Below, in pieces: positions 1 to 7,070 of a DNA stretch of 39,724 nucleotides (position 1 is the stretch's first letter; each line of letters opens with the position of its first letter). The stretch lies in NCBI GenBank assembly GCA_945897075.1, contig CAMDEX010000020.1, forward strand, positions 1 to 39,724. Direction: 5' to 3'. The notes beneath the pieces were generated by a model, which worked only from the letters and a program-made list of their open reading frames with translations, was not told where the DNA came from and ran no database searches. A program made the position numbers and the translations under genes. The stretch comes from Litorilinea aerophila. Its GTDB lineage: Bacteria; Chloroflexota; Anaerolineae; Caldilineales; Caldilineaceae.

Positions 1-27
1 ATAGTGGGATACGTAGAATCCCACTAT
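1..27. repeat. Short inverted repeat at left edge
   Basis: Bases 1-9 and 19-27 are perfect reverse complements (9-bp stem, 9-base loop). It lies just upstream of the FkbM gene. It may be the terminator of a gene outside the window or the end of a small repeat; nothing else in the first 99 bases looks coding. Confidence 0.5.
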
Positions 28-99
28 ATATAAGGAAAGCAACATAACGCTCAGCCCTTCTCTTTGCGATGAGCCTTTCTTTCAGGAAGTTCTATTCGG

Positions 100-975
100 T
101 TGATAAAGTGCCAAACATATCGTAAGTCGTTTGGGTCGCACGTTTCACATGTCATAAACTGGAAAGCCAAGGGAGTTAGACTGCTCGTGCAAAAAAGAAT
201 GGAGACCCTGTTACATCCTTTTGAATATCATATTCGAATGCTATTTCGTACACTAGGGTACGAGTTGAGTCGTTACCAGACAGGTAGCTTGGGTGTTGAT
301 CCATTTAATGACATGCAACGTATGGTGTTGACAAAGGATCCCATGATTTTTGATGTCGGTGCTAACGTTGGTCAATCCGTGCAGAGGTTCAAGCAGTATT
401 TCCCAGACGCGACAGTCCATTCGTTTGAACCAAGCGCTTCGACATTTCAAATCCTACTCGAAAATGTTGCTCACCTTGATGATGTGTTCCCAAACAATAC
501 GGGCTTGGGAAGTCGAAAGCAAACTGCAATCTTTTTTGAAAACTCCAGCCACGACATGAGTTCGTTTCTGCAACCGGATCGTGATGGATGGGGAACGGTG
601 GTGAGTCAACGAGAACTCACATTAACAACACTTGATGAGTATTGTGCATCAAAGCAGATTGGTCATATCGATATCCTCAAATCAGATACACAAGGTTTCG
701 ATCTAGAAGTTCTTAATGGTGCCCGCAAAATGCTTGAAGGGAATCGGATTCATATTATTTATCTTGAGATAATCTTCTCACGGATGTATGCCAATATTCC
801 AACCTTCGATACGCTATACAAATTTCTTGCAGAGAGAAATTTCGAACTTGTTACGTTCTATCGATTTCACTACCAAAACGGCCTTGCTGGATCAACGGAC
901 GCTCTCTTTGTTAATCGCCGAGCAAAGATCGGGGAAATATCTGATGCCGAATTTGTGTCAGGTCCGTCTACATAG
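100..975 (+). CDS. FkbM-family SAM-dependent methyltransferase
   Basis: Predicted O-methyltransferase of the FkbM family, which methylates sugars or other small products, here probably in exopolysaccharide assembly. The SAM-binding motif DVGANVGQS is at residues 85-93, followed by the acidic strand HSFEPSAS (about 107-114) and the family motif DILKSDTQGFDLEVLNGA near residue 195. The TTG start at 100 has a weak AGGAAG about 11 bases upstream; GTG 187 or ATG 199 are alternatives, and the conserved domain begins only near residue 75, so the start is uncertain. The gene is visibly more AT-rich than its neighbours, which suggests transfer. Its 3' end runs into a decayed glycosyltransferase. Confidence 0.88.
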   Translation: MIKCQTYRKSFGSHVSHVINWKAKGVRLLVQKRMETLLHPFEYHIRMLFRTLGYELSRYQTGSLGVDPFNDMQRMVLTKDPMIFDVGANVGQSVQRFKQYFPDATVHSFEPSASTFQILLENVAHLDDVFPNNTGLGSRKQTAIFFENSSHDMSSFLQPDRDGWGTVVSQRELTLTTLDEYCASKQIGHIDILKSDTQGFDLEVLNGARKMLEGNRIHIIYLEIIFSRMYANIPTFDTLYKFLAERNFELVTFYRFHYQNGLAGSTDALFVNRRAKIGEISDAEFVSGPST

Positions 976-1244
976 GCGGCAAATTCTTCCTTTTGTCACC
1001 CTCGTCATGCCTATCTGCAACGAAGCCGCCAACATTGACCGTAGCCGGGATGTGGTGTTTGACCCAGAGCTACCTTCCGGAGCGACTGTAGGTAGTGGTG
1101 GGCGGCTACGACGCCCGTGGTCTGGCCAGCTAGACTCAATACGGAGAGAAATACCGCCAGCGTATCGTGCAACATTTTCCTATACAGAAACGTGTTGAAT
1201 CTATGCAGCAACTGTTGAAAGATACGTTGCGTGCCGCTTCCTAA
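976..1244 (+). pseudogene. Glycosyltransferase remnants (scar)
   Basis: No intact gene is present. Around 986-1042 one frame reads LPFVTLVMPICNEAANIDR, closely matching the N-terminus of the intact GT2 gene at 1923 (ITLILPIRNEAAHIER). About 50 bases later, in another frame (1092-1244), the sequence reads VVVGGYDARGLAS, a stop at 1131, then YGEKYRQRIVQHFPIQKRVE and on to a stop at 1242, which looks like the C-terminal end of a glycosyltransferase or similar enzyme. I read this as fragments joined by deletion. The first fragment is convincing; the identity of the second is a guess. Confidence 0.5.
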
Positions 1245-1929
1245 CTATCTCCTTCGGGATATCATCGAGTGGGATATACCCAATTGGGCAACCGCACTCG
1301 CCTACTGGGAACGCCACAGCAGCCAAGACCTGGCGTCGGTCTTGGCTCTGGAAATTGGCAGCCGCAACGGTGGTCTATCCTTGGGTCTGGCGCTACAGGG
1401 AGCGCATGTCGTCTGCACAGATCTGTTTGGGCCAACCCAAGAATCGATTCGGAAACATACGGCTCACCAGGTAGAGAGTCGTATTGATTACGCGCAATTG
1501 GATGCTTTGAACATTCCTCATAGCGGATGCTTTGACGTTGTGCTTTTCAAGTCGGTTCTCGGCGGGATTGGCCGATCCGATCAGCGAGAAAAGCAGGCGC
1601 GGGCAATTTCCGAAATGTTTACAGCCCTAAAACCGGGGGGTGAACTCTGGTTTGCCGAAAATCTGGTTGCATCTCCGCTTCATCAGCTATTGCGGCGGCG
1701 CTGGGTAGATTGGGGGAAAGATTGGCGTTATCTGACGATAGAGGAGATGGTGGGGTTTCTGTCGCCGTTTTCGTTCGTCTCACATACGACGGTAGGTTTT
1801 CTGGGCGCTCTGGGTAGAACCTCCGGTCAGCGCAACCTGCTCGGGTGGGTGGACAGATTGGGCCTGAACAAAGTCGTGCCGGCCCAGTGGCGATATATCA
1901 TCATAGGTGTTGCGCGAAAAGGATGTTGA
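1231..1929 (+). CDS. Class I SAM-dependent methyltransferase
   Basis: Predicted small-molecule methyltransferase of 232 residues. The glycine-rich SAM motif EIGSRNGG is at residues 41-48, an acidic residue ends strand 2 (VVCTDLFG, about 60-67), and the post-motif LKPGGELWFAEN is near residue 134. The GTG start at 1231 lies inside the decayed frame described for 976-1244, so the first codons may be recruited from it. The stop overlaps the ATG of the next gene by 7 bases, indicating translational coupling with the GT2. The context points to polysaccharide decoration; the substrate is unknown. Confidence 0.8.
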   Translation: MPLPNYLLRDIIEWDIPNWATALAYWERHSSQDLASVLALEIGSRNGGLSLGLALQGAHVVCTDLFGPTQESIRKHTAHQVESRIDYAQLDALNIPHSGCFDVVLFKSVLGGIGRSDQREKQARAISEMFTALKPGGELWFAENLVASPLHQLLRRRWVDWGKDWRYLTIEEMVGFLSPFSFVSHTTVGFLGALGRTSGQRNLLGWVDRLGLNKVVPAQWRYIIIGVARKGC

Positions 1930-2954
1930 CTGCGCAACCCCTCATCACCCTCATCCTCCCCATCCGCAACGAAGCGGCCCACATCGAGCGCACGCTGGCC
2001 GCGCTCCTGGCCCAGGACTACCCGGCGCAGCGCATGGAGATTCTCGTCGTGGATGGTATGTCCGACGACGCCACCCGTGAGATTGTTTCACAATTCACAA
2101 TGCACAATTCATCATTCACCATTCATCTTCTCGACAACCCACGCCGCATCGTTGCTACTGCCTTGAATATCGGGCTGGCCCACGCCAGGGGTGATGTAAT
2201 CGTGCGTGTGGATGGGCACACGGAAATTGCGCCGGATTACGTGCGCCGTTGTGTTGATTTGTTGCAGCGCACCGGCGCTGACAATGTGGGGGGGCGGATG
2301 CAACCTGTGGGACAGGGCGCGTTCGGCGCGTCGGTCGCGGTTGCAACCAGCTCTCCATTTGGCGTGGGCGACGGACGCTTCCACTATTCCGCGGATGAGG
2401 AGTGGGTGGATACGGTCTATTTGGGTGCCTGGCCGCGGGAAGTTTTCCAACGCATCGGCGGCTTTGATGAGGAACTGGTGCGTAACCAGGACGACGAATT
2501 CAACTATCGTCTGCGCAAGGCAGGGGGGCGCATCCTTCTTAGCCCCCTCATACGCTCCCACTATGTAAACCGCAGTACGCCAGCCTCCCTCTGGCGACAA
2601 TACTACCAATACGGCTACTGGAAAGTGCGTGTTTTACAAAAGCACCCGCGCCAGATGCAGTGGCGACAATTTGTCCCACCGCTTTTCGTGGCCGGTCTGC
2701 TGGCTGGGCCACCGCTCGGCCTCCTCCACCCGCTCTTTTGGACGCTCTGGCTGTCGGTTGTCGCTCTCTATGCGCTTGTCAATCTCTGCGCGTCGCTGTG
2801 GGTGGCTTCCCGCCAGGGCTGGCGACACCTGCTGCATCTGCCCCTTGTCTTTGCCATTTTGCATAGCAGCTACGGTCTGGGTTTTCTGATCGGGCTCTTC
2901 GCCTTCGCCCGTCGCTGGTCCGCACCGCAACCCAAACCCAACAGCGTGGACTAA
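1923..2954 (+). CDS. GT2 family glycosyltransferase, ExoA-like
   Basis: Inverting glycosyltransferase that probably adds a sugar to a lipid-linked repeat unit at the inner membrane. The nucleotide-binding motif PIRNEAAHIERT is at residues 13-24, EILVVDGMSDDAT at 39-51, the metal-binding region VRVDGHTE near 94-101, and the acceptor-side NQDDEFNYRLRKAGG near 185. The C-terminal 90 residues carry hydrophobic, membrane-associated segments, as in ExoA-type enzymes. ATG 1923 is chosen because homology starts at once; an in-frame upstream extension to 1845 only shadows the previous gene. Bases 2089-2133 contain an in-frame low-complexity repeat (residues about 56-70) between two conserved strands. 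Confidence 0.88.
   Translation: MLTAQPLITLILPIRNEAAHIERTLAALLAQDYPAQRMEILVVDGMSDDATREIVSQFTMHNSSFTIHLLDNPRRIVATALNIGLAHARGDVIVRVDGHTEIAPDYVRRCVDLLQRTGADNVGGRMQPVGQGAFGASVAVATSSPFGVGDGRFHYSADEEWVDTVYLGAWPREVFQRIGGFDEELVRNQDDEFNYRLRKAGGRILLSPLIRSHYVNRSTPASLWRQYYQYGYWKVRVLQKHPRQMQWRQFVPPLFVAGLLAGPPLGLLHPLFWTLWLSVVALYALVNLCASLWVASRQGWRHLLHLPLVFAILHSSYGLGFLIGLFAFARRWSAPQPKPNSVD
2089..2133. repeat. In-frame ATTCACCATT-type short repeat
   Basis: Degenerate tandem units of the form TTCACAATTC / TTCACCATTC inside the GT2 gene. They encode SQFTMHNSSFTIH. The same unit recurs in the intergenic array at 2957-3000. The reading frame is kept. Confidence 0.7.
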
Positions 2955-2956
2955 CC

Positions 2957-3002
2957 CCTCCATTCACCATTCACAATTCACCATTCACCATTCACAATTT
3001 CC
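2957..3002. repeat. Intergenic ATTCACCATT tandem repeat
   Basis: About five degenerate copies of a 7-10 base unit (ATTCACCATTCACAATTC) fill the gap between the GT2 stop and the DegT start, leaving no obvious ribosome-binding site for the latter. It is the same unit as the one inside the GT2 gene. Confidence 0.75.
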
Positions 3003-3004
3003 CC

Positions 3005-4288
3005 ATGCCCTTCCTTCCCTTTGCCCAACCAGACATTGACGAAACCGAAATCTCCGCGGTCAGCGACTGCCTGCGCAGCGGCTGGCTGACCACTGGCGGC
3101 GTCACCCATCGCTTCGAGGCCGCGTTCGCCGCCTACATCGGCGCGTCCCACGCCGTGGCGGTCAACTCAGCCACCGCGGCCATGCACCTGGCCCTGGAAG
3201 CCATCGGTCTGCGCGCCGGCGAGTCTGTGATCACCACCCCCTACACCTTCGCTGCCACCGCCGAAGTCATCCGCTACTTCGACGCCACGCCTGTCTTTGT
3301 GGATGTGCAGCCGGACACCCTGAACATTGACCCCGTTCAACTGGCGCAAGTGGCCGACACCCTCCACCGCCAGGGCAGACCTGTGCGCGCGATCATTCCC
3401 GTCCACATCGCCGGCCACCCTTGCGATATGGACGCCATCCATCAGATCGCCGAGCGTTACGAACTGGCTGTCATCGAAGACGCCGCCCACGCCCTCCCCA
3501 CCCGTTACGCCGGACGCCTCATCGGTGCGCCGTGGCGCGAGGGGACTGGGGAGCAGGGACTGGAGACTGGCAACTCGCCACCCGCCACTCGCAACCCGCA
3601 ACCCACAACTCGCAACTCGCCACCTACCACCTCCCACCTGCAACTTGCAACCTGCTTCTCCTTCTATGCCACCAAAAGCCTGACTACCGGCGAGGGCGGG
3701 ATGCTCGTCACCGAGAACGCCGAGATTGCCGAGCGCTGCCGGCTGATGAGTCTGCACGGCATCAGCAAGGACGCCTGGAAACGCTACACCGCTGAGGGGA
3801 GCTGGTACTACGAGATCGTCGCGCCCGGCTTCAAGTACAACCTGACCGACATCGCCGCCTCGCTTGGTCTGGCCCAACTGGCAAAGGTCGAACGGATGTG
3901 GCTGCGCCGTCAGGCGATCGCCCGCCGCTACGACGCCGCTTTTGCCCAACTGCCCAGCCTGGAATGCCCGACTGTGCGCCCTGGCATTCAACACGCCTGG
4001 CATCTCTACCTGTTGCGCATCCACCCGGAGCGGCTGGGCATCGATCGCAACACATTTATTGACGAGCTCAAGCGGCTGGGCATCGGATGCAGTGTCCATT
4101 TCATCCCGCTCCATCTGCACCCCTACTACCGGGAGAACTACGCCTATCGTCCTGAAGACTTCCCGATTGCGGCCCGTGAATACCAGCGGGCCATCTCGCT
4201 GCCCATCTACAGCAAAATGAGCGACGCCGACGCGCAACGCGTCATCGAGGCCGTCTGTTCCATCGCACAACAACATCGCACCCACTGA
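3005..4288 (+). CDS. DegT/DnrJ/EryC1/StrS aminotransferase with insertion
   Basis: PLP-dependent sugar aminotransferase, probably making an amino sugar for the surface polysaccharide from a keto-sugar such as the product of the dehydratase at 5145. Seen: the N-terminal FAQPDIDETEISAV, the PLP-aspartate region EDAAHALP (about 158-165), the Schiff-base lysine K224 in FYATKSLTTGEGG, and the C-terminal CSVHFIPLHLHPYY. Residues about 177-216 are a low-complexity insert rich in T, P, R and N, encoded by a short tandem repeat, where family members have only a few residues before the strand leading to the lysine. The frame stays open, so the protein may still work. Total 427 residues; the family is usually 360-400. 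Confidence 0.9.
   Translation: MPFLPFAQPDIDETEISAVSDCLRSGWLTTGGVTHRFEAAFAAYIGASHAVAVNSATAAMHLALEAIGLRAGESVITTPYTFAATAEVIRYFDATPVFVDVQPDTLNIDPVQLAQVADTLHRQGRPVRAIIPVHIAGHPCDMDAIHQIAERYELAVIEDAAHALPTRYAGRLIGAPWREGTGEQGLETGNSPPATRNPQPTTRNSPPTTSHLQLATCFSFYATKSLTTGEGGMLVTENAEIAERCRLMSLHGISKDAWKRYTAEGSWYYEIVAPGFKYNLTDIAASLGLAQLAKVERMWLRRQAIARRYDAAFAQLPSLECPTVRPGIQHAWHLYLLRIHPERLGIDRNTFIDELKRLGIGCSVHFIPLHLHPYYRENYAYRPEDFPIAAREYQRAISLPIYSKMSDADAQRVIEAVCSIAQQHRTH
3541..3655. repeat. In-frame G-rich/C-rich short tandem repeat
   Basis: A run of GGGACTGG-like units (3541-3572) changes into CAACTCGCCACC-like units (3573-3655). Such arrays are usually intergenic in filamentous bacteria. Here it sits inside the aminotransferase gene without breaking the frame. 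Confidence 0.75.
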
Positions 4289-4328
4289 CAGACGCCCTTT
4301 CCGATTTTCATCCCCAACCACTCGCCAG

Positions 4329-4430
4329 AATGAAAAGCAGAACGCAGAAACCACAGAAACCACAGATTTACGCAGATTTTATCCGTGTAAATCTTGATAA
4401 TCCGTGTCAATCCGTGTCCACTTTTCTTGG
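4329..4430. repeat. Dispersed ATCTGCG/CCGTGT repeat
   Basis: Intergenic block made of short similar units (AACGCAGAAACCACAG, ACGCAGATTTTATCCGTG, AATCCGTGTCAATCCGTG). It resembles the other CGCGGAT/ATCTGCG blocks in this window (10826, 11656, 20513, 22095, 24275, 24392). It lies between the aminotransferase and the sugar transferase and is not expected to code. Confidence 0.6.
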
Positions 4431-4459
4431 CGGTGACCAGAACGGAAAAGGCTATCCCA

Positions 4460-5143
4460 ATGATTTCCCATCCGCACGACCCTACTCTCGTCTCCCGCTG
4501 GGATTCTCCGCTACTTTCTGCGCGCTCCAGCCGTTGGAGCAAACGCGCTTTTGACATTCTCTGCGCGCTGCTTGGTCTGCTGCTGCTTGCGCCCGTGTTT
4601 GTCATTGTCGCTCTCTGGATTCGTCTCACTTCGCCGGGGCCAGTCTTCTACTGCCCCACCCGCATCGGACGCAATGGCCGTCCCTTTCGTCTTTACAAAT
4701 TCCGCACAATGCGCCAGGACGCCGACCGCACGGGGCCGGGGATTACCCGCGCCGCCGATGATCGAATTACGCGGGTAGGGCGTCTGCTGCGCCGTAGCAA
4801 GCTGGACGAGTTTCCCCAACTGCTCAATGTGTTGCAAGGCGCGATGAGTCTGGTCGGCCCCCGCCCCGAAGACCCCCGCTATGTGGTACACTATAGCCCG
4901 GACGAGCGTATTGTCCTGGCTGTGCGGCCCGGTATGACCAGTCTGGCCTCCATTCGCTACCGCAACGAAGAGTTGCTGCTGCAAGGGGAGCGTTGGGAGG
5001 AGACATATATCAACCGGGTCATGCGTGACAAACTGCGCGTGGACCGCCGTTACGTGGAGAATTGGAGTCTGGGTCTGGACCTGCAAATCCTCTTTTACAC
5101 CTTCTGTGTGCTGCCCAGCACCGGCGAGACGGATCTACTCTGA
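4460..5143 (+). CDS. Sugar-1-phosphate transferase (PglC/WcaJ catalytic core)
   Basis: Monotopic phosphoglycosyl transferase that moves a sugar-1-phosphate from a UDP-sugar to undecaprenyl phosphate, starting repeat-unit synthesis. Seen: KRAFD followed by one hydrophobic re-entrant helix (about 30-55), YKFRTM (79-84), the catalytic Asp-Glu pair in KLDEFPQLLNVL (D116, E117) and SLVGPRPE (130-137). At 227 residues it is the short form without the N-terminal membrane domain. ATG 4460 is preferred; the in-frame extension to 4394 lies in the intergenic repeat. The stop is 1 base before the next gene, so the two are probably cotranscribed. Confidence 0.9.
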   Translation: MISHPHDPTLVSRWDSPLLSARSSRWSKRAFDILCALLGLLLLAPVFVIVALWIRLTSPGPVFYCPTRIGRNGRPFRLYKFRTMRQDADRTGPGITRAADDRITRVGRLLRRSKLDEFPQLLNVLQGAMSLVGPRPEDPRYVVHYSPDERIVLAVRPGMTSLASIRYRNEELLLQGERWEETYINRVMRDKLRVDRRYVENWSLGLDLQILFYTFCVLPSTGETDLL

Positions 5144-5144
5144 C

Positions 5145-7070
5145 ATGCGCTTCTATCTGACCGGCTATCTCACCCGCCACGTCCCGTTGATCTCCCGGCT
5201 CTTTCACGGCTACGGAACGTGGGTGCTCTTTGACATACCGATTGTACTGGCCGCCTTTGTGCTGGCCCTGCTTGGCCGCGCCGTCACGACGGAGTTGGAC
5301 CTGAGCGCGGGCCTTCTCTTTACAGTTTTCGTGTTGGCTGCCTTTCTTTTTGCCAATTACGTGATGGGCAATTACCGGCGCTACTGGTCTTATGCCGCGG
5401 CCCACGATGTGATGGCAATTTTTAGCGCGGCCATCCTGGCCACCGCGGCCATCCTTGTCGTTGAGATATTTATCACCCCGCGCCCGCTGCCCTACAGCGT
5501 TGTCGTCGCGGGCGGCTTCTTCGCCTTTGCCGGGATGACAGCCATCCGCTACCGGCGGCGTCTCTTCTCCGGCACGCGCTGGGCCGTGCGCAATTCCCTG
5601 CTCCGTCTGCTGGCGGACGGCAAACCCACGCTGATTCTGGGTGCGGGCGAGTCCGGGCAGGCCCTGGCCTTTCATATTCAGATGAGCGCGGCGGGACGCG
5701 CCTACTATCTGGCTGGCTTTCTGGACGACAACCCGGAGAAGATCGGCAAGCTGATCCACGGGTTGCCGGTGCTGGGCGCGTGCGATCAGGTGGCGGAGAT
5801 TGCGCGCAGCCGCGCCATCGAACTGATTATCATCGCCATCCACAACATCCCCCCGGCCAGACTGCACCGGATGATTGACCGCTGTATGCAAACGTCGGCG
5901 CAAATCCGTCTCTTGCCCGATCAGCTTTCCACATTGGAAGGGTCGCCCGCGCTGCCCGCCCTGCGCGAGGTAACGGTGGGCGATCTGCTGGGCCGCCAAC
6001 CCCTGGCTGTGGACGTCGCCCCGGCTTGGGCGCTGCTGCGCGGGCGGCGCGTCCTGGTCACAGGTGCGGCCGGTTCGATTGGCCGCGAATTGGCGCGCCA
6101 GATTGCGCGGGCACAGCCCGCCCAACTGATCCTTTTGGACAACAACGAGACTGGGCTGCACGAAGTCGTCCTGGAGATGCGCCACGCCCTGGCCGCGCAC
6201 AACCAGCGCGACCCGCTGCTGCCGATTGTGGGGGACGTGACCCAAGCCGCCGACATCGAACACCTCTTTCACCAGCACAGACCGCAGCACGTCTTCCACG
6301 CCGCCGCCTACAAGCACGTCTATTGGATGGAACGCTTTCCCCTGCAGGCCATACGGACGAATGTGCTGGGCACCCACACTCTTTTGCAGGCCAGTCTGCG
6401 TTTTGGGGTCGAACGCTTTCTGCTCGTTTCCAGCGACAAAGCCGCGGACCCCTCATCGGTGATGGGCGCCACAAAGCGGCTGTGCGAGATGCTTGTCCTT
6501 TCGGCGGAGGCAAAAGGGGAGATGCTGTGCGCCGCGGTTCGCTTTGGCAATGTGTTGGGCAGCCGGGGCAGCGTCGTGCCCACTTTCGAGCGGCAGATTG
6601 CCGCGGTCGGCCCTGTCACCATCACCGACCCGCGTATGCGCCGCTTCTTTATGAGCACCAGCGAAGCCGTCAGCCTGCTCCTGTTGGCCAATTCGCTCAC
6701 CAGCGGGCGCGACCTCTTTATGCTGGATATGGGCGAAGAAGTCTCCATCCTCGAACTGGCAAACCGCATGATGCGGCTGCGCGGTCTGCGGCCCGAGACG
6801 GACATTCCGGTCACGTTCACCGGGATTGGGCAGGGCGAGAAGCTCTCGGAGCAGTTGCTCGGTTTGGGTGAAAAACGGGAGCCGACCAGCGAACCGGGTA
6901 TTGTGCGCGTGGGTGTCAACCCCGCTCCCCCGGCCGAGGAGATGGCGCGCGTCATCGGCTGCCTGCACGGTTACGCGCAGACGGGCAACGAAGAGGCCGC
7001 GCTTGCCCTGCTCTGGTCTCTGGTTGAGTCCCGTGCGTGCCAGCCGTCCAACGAAGAGAGAGTGAATTGA
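5145..7070 (+). CDS. Polysaccharide nucleoside-diphosphate-sugar 4,6-dehydratase, WbpM/CapD-like
   Basis: Membrane-bound NAD-dependent UDP-sugar 4,6-dehydratase that makes 4-keto-6-deoxy sugars for the aminotransferase class encoded nearby. About four N-terminal membrane helices (to residue 130) are followed by a first Rossmann domain (ILGAGESGQALA, about 163-174) and the catalytic short-chain dehydrogenase domain (TGAAGSIGRE, 306-315; HAAAYKHV; SSDKAADPSSVMGATKR near 428). The usual Tyr of YxxxK is Met, as in the long FlaA1/WbpM forms. ATG 5145 is chosen; longer in-frame starts lie inside the upstream gene. The stop TGA overlaps the next ATG. Confidence 0.92.
   Translation: MRFYLTGYLTRHVPLISRLFHGYGTWVLFDIPIVLAAFVLALLGRAVTTELDLSAGLLFTVFVLAAFLFANYVMGNYRRYWSYAAAHDVMAIFSAAILATAAILVVEIFITPRPLPYSVVVAGGFFAFAGMTAIRYRRRLFSGTRWAVRNSLLRLLADGKPTLILGAGESGQALAFHIQMSAAGRAYYLAGFLDDNPEKIGKLIHGLPVLGACDQVAEIARSRAIELIIIAIHNIPPARLHRMIDRCMQTSAQIRLLPDQLSTLEGSPALPALREVTVGDLLGRQPLAVDVAPAWALLRGRRVLVTGAAGSIGRELARQIARAQPAQLILLDNNETGLHEVVLEMRHALAAHNQRDPLLPIVGDVTQAADIEHLFHQHRPQHVFHAAAYKHVYWMERFPLQAIRTNVLGTHTLLQASLRFGVERFLLVSSDKAADPSSVMGATKRLCEMLVLSAEAKGEMLCAAVRFGNVLGSRGSVVPTFERQIAAVGPVTITDPRMRRFFMSTSEAVSLLLLANSLTSGRDLFMLDMGEEVSILELANRMMRLRGLRPETDIPVTFTGIGQGEKLSEQLLGLGEKREPTSEPGIVRVGVNPAPPAEEMARVIGCLHGYAQTGNEEAALALLWSLVESRACQPSNEERVN

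Noticed and set aside
3541-3655. CRISPR-like array
   Set aside because: Units are 7-10 bases, degenerate and without unique spacers; this is a short tandem repeat.
3167-4363. 398-residue minus-strand frame over the aminotransferase
   Set aside because: No recognisable motif and Gly/Val/Asp-rich antisense composition; the plus strand has clear DegT motifs.
5019-6377. 452-residue minus-strand frame over the dehydratase
   Set aside because: Antisense of a well-conserved gene; Gln/Arg/Gly-rich and without motifs.
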